A DNA stretch of 5,317 bases from Omnitrophica bacterium RIFOXYB12_FULL_50_7 (GTDB lineage: Bacteria > Omnitrophota > Omnitrophia > Omnitrophales > Aquincolibacteriaceae). Position numbers and translations under genes: made by a program. Positions within the stretch are counted from its first letter, which is position 1. Every line of letters begins with the position of its first letter. The stretch is taken from NCBI GenBank assembly GCA_001804345.1, contig MHFU01000113.1, forward strand, positions 1-5,317, read 5' to 3'. Below the pieces are notes generated by a model that did not search any database, had not been told where the DNA came from, and saw only the letters and a program-made list of their open reading frames with translations. Positions 1 to 5,276 of this stretch are shown piece after piece.

Positions 1-632
1 CGCAAAAACAAAAGCCCTGCGATCTCCCCACCATTGAATCTGAAGAACTTGATTTTGAAGTGTGGGACGATGTCTGTCATGAGTTATTCATTGACCAAAA
101 AGGACTTGAAGCAGCCCTTAAAAGCAAAGTCGGCAAAGAGGAAGACCATAAAAAGATTAAGGCTCAGATTGCCATTCATGAAGCGGCCATACGAAGCTTT
201 GAAAAAGGTCGGGCAAACCTACTTGACCTAGTGCAAAAGAATCAATGCTCACCGAAGGACTTCACGCAACGGGACAGGGCGAATCAAGCCATGATTTCCG
301 AAAAGCAATCGGTCATTGATGCCTTGAAGGATAAGCTAGAGCAGGGTTCTAAATTGAAATGGACTGAAGAAGCCTTCCACGAGGTAGGGCTTGCTTTGAG
401 GTTACGCATGGAACGATCCACCCCGGAACAGAAGCGTCTCCTGCTTCAGAAGGTAGTCAAAAAGATAGTCGTGGACTTCCAAGGGGACGAGGAAGCGTTG
501 AGAAAGACGTACAGGAGGCCGTTCAATAAATATGACGGGTGGGTAATTGATATATGGTACACGTTTGATATAAACGAGTTACAGCGTCTGGTAGAGGACT
601 TCGGAAATCACCTCGGAAATAAGGTTGAAAAG
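1..632. mobile_element. End of an integrated element carrying a large serine recombinase
   Basis: Everything left of about position 632 is read as the terminal part of an integrated mobile element. The evidence is a serine recombinase C-terminus (plus strand) that runs straight into a tRNA-Val gene whose sequence is intact from its 5' end to T-loop base C56 (minus-strand position 632) and then stops matching a tRNA. Large serine integrases commonly sit next to their attachment site, so the position fits an attL or attR junction. The opposite end of the element, which should carry the missing 3' part of the tRNA, is outside the window. The exact crossover could lie a few bases either side of 632. 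An assembly chimera is a less likely alternative that cannot be excluded from one sequence. Confidence 0.65.
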
Positions 633-641
633 AACCTCTGA
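3..641 (+). CDS. Large serine recombinase, C-terminal part (5' end outside window)
   Basis: The reading frame is open to the window edge, giving 212 visible residues of a longer protein. The GTG at 60 is only an internal codon. The visible part starts around a Cys (motif KPCDLPTI) that looks like the last ligand of the recombinase zinc beta-ribbon. This is followed by the usual acidic linker (ESEELDFEVWDDV), a long Lys/Glu-rich coiled-coil region (roughly residues 35 to 115 of the visible part), and a C-terminal block (STPEQKRLLLQKVVKKIVVDF) typical of transposon- or phage-type large serine recombinases. The family catalyses site-specific integration and excision using an N-terminal Ser nucleophile, which would lie upstream of the window. 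The gene is convergent with tRNA-Val and efp. Its last codons (Asn, Leu, TGA at 633-641) lie inside tRNA sequence, so the 3' end may change when the element excises. The family call is confident; the element type (phage, ICE or other) is unknown. Confidence 0.85.
   Translation, partial: QKQKPCDLPTIESEELDFEVWDDVCHELFIDQKGLEAALKSKVGKEEDHKKIKAQIAIHEAAIRSFEKGRANLLDLVQKNQCSPKDFTQRDRANQAMISEKQSVIDALKDKLEQGSKLKWTEEAFHEVGLALRLRMERSTPEQKRLLLQKVVKKIVVDFQGDEEALRKTYRRPFNKYDGWVIDIWYTFDINELQRLVEDFGNHLGNKVEKNL
601..637. repeat. Short repeats beside the integration junction (candidate att arm)
   Basis: TCGGAAAT occurs twice in direct orientation, at 601-608 and 613-620, with a 12-bp period. It is followed by a 5-bp inverted repeat, AGGTT (622-626) and AACCT (633-637), around GAAAAG. 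The right arm of the inverted repeat is tRNA sequence and the left arm is element sequence. The repeats lie within about 30 bp of the inferred crossover, where a serine integrase would contact its attachment site. They are also within coding sequence (FGN-HL-GN in the recombinase), so chance or protein-level duplication remains possible. Confidence 0.35.
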
Positions 642-688
642 CCCCACGCATGTGAAGCGTGTGCTCTAACCAGCTGAGCTAATTGCCC
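632..688 (-). tRNA. tRNA-Val(CAC), 3' end lost at an integration junction
   Basis: Read on the minus strand from 688, the sequence folds as a tRNA. The 5' acceptor strand is GGGCAAT (688-682), followed by T8 and A9. The D-stem is GCTC/GAGC (679-676, 666-663). The anticodon stem is CACGC/GCGTG (661-657, 649-645), fully paired, with loop TTCACAT and anticodon CAC at 654-652, which decodes GUG (valine). The variable region is GGGTC, and the 5' T-stem strand is AGAGG (639-635) followed by TTC. After C56 the expected GAAT, CCTCT and acceptor ATTGCCC are absent, and the DNA becomes the recombinase tail. The gene as seen cannot form a T-arm or acceptor stem and should be non-functional. Loss is tolerable if a tRNA-Val(UAC) elsewhere reads GUG by wobble. 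It lies 30 bp downstream of efp on the same strand, so it was probably transcribed with it. Confidence 0.85.
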
Positions 689-697
689 AGAGGCAAT
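682..697 (-). repeat. 6-bp inverted repeat spanning the tRNA 5' boundary
   Basis: ATTGCC (682-687) and GGCAAT (692-697) are a perfect inverted repeat around a 4-nt loop. On the minus strand the leader copy precedes the tRNA's 5' acceptor strand and duplicates the sequence that its lost 3' acceptor strand should have had. There is no T-tract after it in either direction, so it is not a convincing terminator. Confidence 0.4.
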
Positions 698-718
698 GCC
701 ATTCCCAAAAAATGATAC

Positions 719-1273
719 CTATGCTCGCCCGACGTATTCGCCTGTTTCGGTGTTAACCTTGATTTCAGTCCCCTCATCGATAAAAAGAGGAACGCTCAAC
801 TTAAGGCCGGTCTCACAAACTGCAACTTTGACCGTATTCGAAACCGAATCCCCGCGAACCCCGGGGGGAGCCTCCGTGATCTTAAGCGTCACGATTCCGG
901 GAACCTCAGGAAAAATGGGCTTTTCTTCATAGAAATCGATCTTGATTTCCATACCCTCCTTCAAATAATACTTTTTATCGCCCAGGATCTCTTCGGACAG
1001 CATAAACGAATTATAATTCTCCATGTCCATAAAATGATACCCCTGGCCATCCTTGTACAGGAACTGGCACTGTTTCGGATCCAGGGTAATCCTCTCAAGT
1101 GGCTCGTCCGGAGCGAACCGGGTTTGGACAATGCGGCCATTCTTAAGATTCTTCAGGGTAATCTGGAAAAAAGCCCGCAAATTGCCTGGCGTGCGATGGA
1201 TGGCCTCAGTCACCACATGCATCTCATTTTGATGAAGAACAATAGCGCCTTTTTTTGCATCTCTCGCTTGCAT
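719..1273 (-). CDS. efp: Elongation factor P
   Basis: EF-P binds between the ribosomal P and E sites and relieves stalling at polyproline stretches. The 184 residues match the family length and its three-domain layout: an N-terminal KOW-like domain (about 1-62), a central OB domain (about 65-126) and a C-terminal OB domain (about 128-184). The C-terminal domain holds the signature region PPGVRGDSVSNTVKVA and ends TGEYVGRA. The tip loop of domain I reads PGNLRAF (29-35). Aligned without gaps to E. coli PGKGQAF, Asn31 replaces modified Lys34 and Arg33 sits two residues later. The start is supported by GAGAGG (1286-1281) 7 nt before the ATG. A promoter in the 99-bp spacer gives it a transcript separate from pgeF, although readthrough from the envelope operon is possible. 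The gene ends with TAG, 30 bp before tRNA-Val. The divergent YeiP/EfpL paralogue is less likely: the central and C-terminal domains look like canonical EF-P. Confidence 0.95.
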   Translation of the reverse strand: MQARDAKKGAIVLHQNEMHVVTEAIHRTPGNLRAFFQITLKNLKNGRIVQTRFAPDEPLERITLDPKQCQFLYKDGQGYHFMDMENYNSFMLSEEILGDKKYYLKEGMEIKIDFYEEKPIFPEVPGIVTLKITEAPPGVRGDSVSNTVKVAVCETGLKLSVPLFIDEGTEIKVNTETGEYVGRA

Positions 1274-1280
1274 TTTATTT

Positions 1281-1286
1281 CCTCTC
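1281..1286 (-). promoter_or_regulatory. Ribosome binding site of efp
   Basis: On the minus strand GAGAGG lies 7 nt (AAATAAA) before the ATG at 1273-1271. This is a strong Shine-Dalgarno with good spacing and fixes the efp start. Confidence 0.8.
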
Positions 1287-1325
1287 GTTAGGATCAGGTC
1301 CGTATTTCCATGCTAAGGGAGCGAC

Positions 1326-1353
1326 ATTATACATGAAGCGAACTTCAGGACAA
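1326..1353 (-). promoter_or_regulatory. Sigma70-type promoter of efp
   Basis: On the minus strand a perfect TATAAT (-10) lies at 1331-1326. TTGTCC (1353-1348), matching four of six bases of the -35 consensus, is 16 nt upstream. Transcription would start near 1319 and give a leader of about 45 nt before the efp ATG. The promoter sits just past the pgeF stop codon, which explains how efp can be expressed independently of the envelope operon. Confidence 0.65.
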
Positions 1354-1359
1354 ACCTGA
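1334..1359. repeat. Two overlapping short inverted repeats over the efp promoter
   Basis: TGAAG (1334-1338) and CTTCA (1343-1347) pair around a 4-nt loop. TCAGG (1345-1349) and CCTGA (1355-1359) pair around 5 nt. Together they cover the -35 and spacer of the efp promoter. They could be an operator or a weak hairpin after pgeF. There is no T-tract, so a rho-independent terminator is not supported. Both stems are only 5 bp and may be chance. Confidence 0.3.
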
Positions 1360-1372
1360 TTCTCATCAACGC

Positions 1373-2065
1373 TCAAACGATGCTAATAACCGAAAGAATA
1401 CGCTCCGAAGTCTGGTTCTCCATGCGATAAGAAAAAAACTTTTTGTTCTCGCAGACCGTACAAAGCCCCGTATCATAAATATGACCTTCCGGGATCCCTC
1501 GTTTCAAAAGCCGGCTCTTGATCACTCCCACAAGATCCAGATTACCTTTGGTTGCATCCTTGCCGCGGTAAAAGCCCGGGAAATGGCCCAGGAACTCGTT
1601 GCCCACCTCATAGCAACATTTTCGGATCGAAGGCCCGATCGCCACGCGAAGATCCCCCATTTTTGTCCCACAACTCTTCTCAAAAATCTTCAGCATTTGC
1701 GCGATGATCCCGTCCTTCACACCTTTCCATCCGCCATGCACGATCCCGGCGACCTTCCGCACAGGATCCCAGAAAAAAACCGGAACACAATCCGCGGTCC
1801 GTATCCCAAGCACCAACCCTGGGACCTTGGTGATCAGTCCATCCGCAGGAGTTTCCAAAAGTTCCAGATCCGGGCGCTCGACTACCACGATCGCACTGCC
1901 ATGAACCTGTTTCACCATGACCAAATTGTCAGAAAAAAGACCCAGCTCATTCAAAAATCCTTCGCGCTTTGACTGGTCAAAAATACGGGAATGAAACCCT
2001 GCAACAACCCCTTTCCCAAGGGATTCAAGACGATAGATGCCCGGAGGATCTTCTTTATAAATCAT
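1373..2065 (-). CDS. pgeF: Peptidoglycan editing factor PgeF (YfiH/DUF152 laccase-domain family)
   Basis: The 230-residue protein is normal length for the Cu-oxidase_4/DUF152 family. The metal-site triad is visible: His55 in VKQVHGSAIV, Cys93 in RTADCVPV and His110 in GIVHGGWKG. Also present are the family blocks IGPSIRKCCYEV (143-154) and, near the C-terminus, CTVC followed by FFSYRMEN. In E. coli the family removes wrongly incorporated L-Ser from the cytoplasmic peptidoglycan precursor; other members act on purine nucleosides (phosphorylase/deaminase), so the substrate is not settled by sequence. No signal peptide is seen, which fits a cytoplasmic enzyme. Its ATG overlaps the stop of the upstream glycoamylase lipoprotein gene by ATGA, and AGAAGGG (2079-2073) lies 7 nt before the start. 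Translation is therefore probably coupled, but with its own ribosome binding site. It is the last gene of the envelope operon. Confidence 0.92.
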   Translation of the reverse strand: MIYKEDPPGIYRLESLGKGVVAGFHSRIFDQSKREGFLNELGLFSDNLVMVKQVHGSAIVVVERPDLELLETPADGLITKVPGLVLGIRTADCVPVFFWDPVRKVAGIVHGGWKGVKDGIIAQMLKIFEKSCGTKMGDLRVAIGPSIRKCCYEVGNEFLGHFPGFYRGKDATKGNLDLVGVIKSRLLKRGIPEGHIYDTGLCTVCENKKFFSYRMENQTSERILSVISIV

Positions 2066-4248
2066 GGCTTCGCCCTTCTGGGAGTGTCTTGGGACGCCGC
2101 CTCAATGAATTTTTCCGCCGCCAAAAGCTTTTCGCCTTTTTTCATTTCAGGATCCGCATGAAAACGCTCGCGAAGGGCGCCGTGATTCAGATAATTGTTG
2201 ATGGCGAGCAGGATCATGCCTTGATCAAGCGCTAAATATTTCCGTGCGATCTTCCCGGTCGCCACAGTCACGGCATCATAAAACCCGTACTCTCCGTAGA
2301 TATCATAAAGCTCGATCAACTTCCGCAGATTAGTGACCACCTGCTCCGGCGCATATTCCAATGCCAATGCGCTCGCATGAGGTGTCACGACGCCAGATTT
2401 ATATCCCTTCACGCCCATCGGCTTTGCGCCATATTCTGAATAACCGCCCTCAGGAACGGAACAAGGACTCATTCCCCAAACCGGCATCTTTAATTCTTCC
2501 AAGGCATAACGGATTTGGCCTTGAACGTGCGCGTCATTGTTCTTTCCAAGTCCCGCCGGGGCAAGCTCTTTTTCTTTAAGAACCACAGCCGGCATCAAAG
2601 CTTCAAAGGCCGAACCTCCCCAGCTTGGAACATACTTGAGATCCTTCCATTCGTAGTACCCACTCAGATATTTGTATCCGGCAAGATTTTTCTCTACGCG
2701 CCCCTTGGGCGACTGGGACTGCCACTGATAGGACGCTGGAAAGGTGCGAACCATTCCCTCGAACCAATGGATCTCCGGCACATCCCCTCGGGCAATGGAA
2801 ATATAGCTTGCTGCACGGGGTTCAGTGTAGAAAACACCATAGTGATAATCCGAAAACACATTCAGGTTATCGTAAAAACCATGAAACATCTGTTTGGCCA
2901 GAGGATCATAAAAAAAACTGAAATTTCCGCGTTTCAAAAGTCGGGTCGTCTGCGCCATAAGCTCTTCGGGAAAAGCATTTTTCGCGACATAAAGTCCGAG
3001 CATCAACCAACCGCTATCCACGAATGAAACAAAATAGCTCGTCCGCTCCAGCGTGGTTGTATCGTAATAGTTATAAGGAAACCCGCTCGTGTGATATTCA
3101 AGCTTCTCAACCGTCGCAAGCGTTTTTTGAATGCGCTGGACAGCATCCTCACGCGTGATAAAACCCATGTCATAGGCACTCACCACCGCCATCAAGTAGA
3201 CCCCGATGTTCGTAACGCTCGTGTAGTCGCCCACCCAAGTGGTTGCTTCAAGCGGCTCTTTTTCACCAAAAAGGACTGTATCCAGCGGCAGGCCATGCTC
3301 CGAATCCAGGATCTTGTCAAAAAACTCCCAAGTGTCCCTAGCGACTTCCTTTAAGAATGCCTTGTCATCCTTCGGGAAGATTTTCTTGACGCTCAAGGTT
3401 TTGGGGAATCCTCGCAGCCGGCTCACGAGGAGTCTCTCGAACTCCAACGGTTCCAAACGCTCAAAAGTCTTTTCGATCTTTCGCGGCGGAAAATCCACGG
3501 CACTGGGGCCCGGCTCTCCGGTCCTCACGAACCGGATATTATCGAGATAGATCTTCCCGCTTTTTTTTGTGACGTAACCGTCGTTAAAAATAATCACCAG
3601 TTCATCCAGGGGCTTGTAACTTGCTCGAGGCGTTTTCCAGGCCTGCGGATCCGAAAAATCAATAAGCCCCGTCATCACATTCAACGGAACGCTTATCGTC
3701 TTCCACTCCTCCGTCACGGGAATTTTTGAGGCGCCACTCACCTTTTCCACGCACTCGGGATCCATGCATTTCTTCACCTCGAGCCGAAACCGCTCCGTGA
3801 AACCCGCTTGGGCATCCCCTTTAATCTCAAACTCGAGATGATCGTAGGCACTCGCGTCAAAGCCCGCCAGCTTGGTCCAGAATCCGTTCTGCGCCGGAAG
3901 AGCGGAATCCACGCTATAAGTAAGACTCAAGACCTTGGTTTCATTTCCATCCATCCCCGCCACCGACACCACATGCGGATCCGTGTAGGAATTATTAATA
4001 TCCGCGAGGTTCATGTTCCAATCGCCGCTCTCGCCTCCAAGATTGTTCATGATCTTCTCGCCTTCCGCTTCAAAATCCGCGACCATAGTGACCTGAGACT
4101 TATCAGAAGTTGGAATTTTTTTTACAGAAACCGCCTCCTTCACCTGAGCCTTAGGGGTTTGTTCCGGCATCTGGCGCGAGAATTCTTGAGAACAGCCTGT
4201 CTGGAAAACCATCAGACACAACAACAAGGACGATAGAACTTTTCTCAT
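2062..4248 (-). CDS. Lipoprotein with carbohydrate-binding-like domain and glycoamylase (GH144/GH189-like) domain
   Basis: I place the start at 4248, not at the upstream in-frame ATG at 4290. It gives a clean lipoprotein signal (MRKVLSSLLLCLMVFQTGC, Cys19), has GAAGG (4260-4256) 7 nt upstream, and forms an ATGA overlap with the previous gene. This makes 728 residues. After a Pro/Lys-rich linker, residues about 52-243 look like a CBM11-type beta-sandwich (VADFE at the start, KIYLDNIRF at the end). Residues about 296-690 match the glycoamylase family (Pfam PF10091, GH144 and the NdvB cyclic-glucan-synthase middle domain): TSVTNIGVYL (343-352), YNYYDTTTL, VDSG (410-413), EPRAASYISIARGDVP (476-491) then HWF, PSWGGSAFEALMP, GVVTPHASALALEYAPE and YGFYDA...ALDQG. 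Known relatives cleave or transglycosylate beta-1,2-glucans, but the substrate here is unproven. Likely anchored in the outer or inner membrane facing the periplasm, or at the cell surface. A charged tail follows (691-728). Family confidence is high; specificity is unknown. Confidence 0.85.
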   Translation of the reverse strand: MRKVLSSLLLCLMVFQTGCSQEFSRQMPEQTPKAQVKEAVSVKKIPTSDKSQVTMVADFEAEGEKIMNNLGGESGDWNMNLADINNSYTDPHVVSVAGMDGNETKVLSLTYSVDSALPAQNGFWTKLAGFDASAYDHLEFEIKGDAQAGFTERFRLEVKKCMDPECVEKVSGASKIPVTEEWKTISVPLNVMTGLIDFSDPQAWKTPRASYKPLDELVIIFNDGYVTKKSGKIYLDNIRFVRTGEPGPSAVDFPPRKIEKTFERLEPLEFERLLVSRLRGFPKTLSVKKIFPKDDKAFLKEVARDTWEFFDKILDSEHGLPLDTVLFGEKEPLEATTWVGDYTSVTNIGVYLMAVVSAYDMGFITREDAVQRIQKTLATVEKLEYHTSGFPYNYYDTTTLERTSYFVSFVDSGWLMLGLYVAKNAFPEELMAQTTRLLKRGNFSFFYDPLAKQMFHGFYDNLNVFSDYHYGVFYTEPRAASYISIARGDVPEIHWFEGMVRTFPASYQWQSQSPKGRVEKNLAGYKYLSGYYEWKDLKYVPSWGGSAFEALMPAVVLKEKELAPAGLGKNNDAHVQGQIRYALEELKMPVWGMSPCSVPEGGYSEYGAKPMGVKGYKSGVVTPHASALALEYAPEQVVTNLRKLIELYDIYGEYGFYDAVTVATGKIARKYLALDQGMILLAINNYLNHGALRERFHADPEMKKGEKLLAAEKFIEAASQDTPRRAKP

Positions 4249-5276
4249 AGATAGGCCTTCAGCTTCTTCAGAGTTTCCGGCCCAACCCATCCCGTGGCCG
4301 AAAGCCCCTTAGATTTTTGAAAATTCCGTACGGCCGCCTTGGTCCGTTTGCCGTAAAACCCGGTGGGATTCCCTTTGAAATATCCGGCACGATGGAGTGC
4401 CTTCTGGATCTTCAACGTCTCTTTGCGATTCGGCATGGCCGGAGCTGAAACAATAAGCTTGGGCATTTTTCCGGTAGAAACGGATTCGATCCTCCGCAAA
4501 TCCGACCAAAGATACTGCCGCCTCTGGCTTCCCATAAGCCCCACAAAGATCACCCTGCCACGAGATTGGACCCGCCCGGCAAAACAATGGCGCGCCGTCC
4601 TCGTCCAGCCAGTCTTGCCGATTACTCCGCCCGTCCGCCACAGCATCTTATTACAATTATTCAAAGGGATCCTACGTCCTCCGCGGCTGTAAATCACCGC
4701 GCTCCGGATCTTCAAGGTATTCACGATAAACGGATATTTGGAGGCCGCCATCATGATCCTCGCAAGATCATACGCGGTCGAATACTGGGCTGAAGCCGGA
4801 AGCCCGTTAGGATTCACAAAATGGGAACTATTAGCGCCAATGCTTTTAACTTTTCGATTCATCATCTGCGCAAAAGCTGGCCGCGAACCTGCCGTCAAGA
4901 TTGCAAGAGCTTCCGCCGCGTCATTCGCGGACTTGATAAGCGCCGCTTTAACAAGATCACGCACATAAAAACGTTCTCCCCTATGCAAGCCGATCTTGGA
5001 AGGCTGAATATGTTCCAAACCACCGGGGATCTGAACAATCTTATCGAGCGAGAGATGATCGAGAGCCACCATCACGGTCAGAAGTTTTGTCGTGCTGGCG
5101 GGCGCGCGTTTGGTGTGGGGCGCCCGTGCGTAGATGATTTGTTGGGTACGACCGTCCAGGAGCACCGCCGAGGGCGCCAACAATGTGATAGAACCCGCCT
5201 CCGCGAGCGGTGGAGGAAAAAGAAACGAAATCGTGACGAGACATATAACCGAGAGATTCGGGATTAGTTTTTTCAT
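4245..5276 (-). CDS. D-alanyl-D-alanine carboxypeptidase (peptidase S11) with C-terminal peptidoglycan-binding domain
   Basis: This 343-residue secreted penicillin-binding protein of the DacA family removes the terminal D-Ala from peptidoglycan stem peptides. An N-terminal signal peptide (MKK, hydrophobic stretch to about 23, AEA cleavage site near 27) sends it to the periplasm. All three active-site motifs are present: STTK with nucleophile Ser61 and Lys64, SAN (116-118), and KTG (221-223) in GVIGKTG. The PBP5-type C-terminal beta-domain and membrane-anchoring amphipathic helix are missing. Residues about 286-340 instead form a PG_binding_1 domain (QKALHRAGYF, TGFYGKRTKAAVRNFQ, GLSATGWVGPETLKKL), so it probably docks on the wall through that module. 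The stop codon overlaps the next gene's ATG (ATGA). No Shine-Dalgarno is visible before the chosen ATG; a possible upstream gene also ends in an ATGA overlap, which would explain start by coupling. No in-frame ATG, GTG or TTG lies further upstream within the window. Confidence 0.92.
   Translation of the reverse strand: MKKLIPNLSVICLVTISFLFPPPLAEAGSITLLAPSAVLLDGRTQQIIYARAPHTKRAPASTTKLLTVMVALDHLSLDKIVQIPGGLEHIQPSKIGLHRGERFYVRDLVKAALIKSANDAAEALAILTAGSRPAFAQMMNRKVKSIGANSSHFVNPNGLPASAQYSTAYDLARIMMAASKYPFIVNTLKIRSAVIYSRGGRRIPLNNCNKMLWRTGGVIGKTGWTRTARHCFAGRVQSRGRVIFVGLMGSQRRQYLWSDLRRIESVSTGKMPKLIVSAPAMPNRKETLKIQKALHRAGYFKGNPTGFYGKRTKAAVRNFQKSKGLSATGWVGPETLKKLKAYL
4256..4260 (-). promoter_or_regulatory. 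Ribosome binding site of the glycoamylase lipoprotein gene
   Basis: On the minus strand GAAGG lies 7 nt before the ATG at 4248-4246, inside the last codons of the carboxypeptidase gene. It favours the start at 4248 over the in-frame ATG 42 nt upstream, which would put 14 extra residues in front of the lipoprotein signal. Confidence 0.65.

Noticed and set aside
60..62. GTG as start of the recombinase gene
   Set aside because: The frame is open to the window edge and the upstream codons encode recognisable recombinase sequence (zinc-ribbon Cys and linker), so the gene is simply cut by the window.
34..231. Plus-strand ORF of 65 codons
   Set aside because: It is a shadow frame of the recombinase, very Lys/Leu/Arg rich, with no recognisable motif or ribosome binding site.
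601..632. Element-restored 3' end of tRNA-Val
   Set aside because: The DNA after C56 gives CCTTA and TTTCC where CCTCT and ATTGCCC are needed, and the loop would be 10 nt instead of 7, so the element does not rebuild a functional tRNA.
682..718. Rho-independent terminator after the recombinase or efp
   Set aside because: The hairpin at 682-697 is not followed by a T-tract on either strand, and on the minus strand it runs into the tRNA.
1481..1972. Plus-strand ORF of 163 codons opposite pgeF
   Set aside because: pgeF on the minus strand has all family motifs; the opposite frame has a His/Pro/Arg-rich composition typical of antisense shadows.
2515..3027. Plus-strand ORF of 170 codons opposite the glycoamylase domain
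   Set aside because: It is antisense to highly conserved catalytic-domain motifs and has no convincing ribosome binding site or domain.
4249..4290. N-terminal extension of the glycoamylase lipoprotein from the ATG at 4290
   Set aside because: The extra 14 residues are polar and precede a perfect lipoprotein signal. The ATG at 4248 has its own GAAGG and makes the ATGA overlap seen elsewhere in the operon.
4821..5267. Plus-strand ORF of 148 codons opposite the carboxypeptidase
   Set aside because: It is antisense to the S11 active-site region and has an Arg/His-rich shadow composition.
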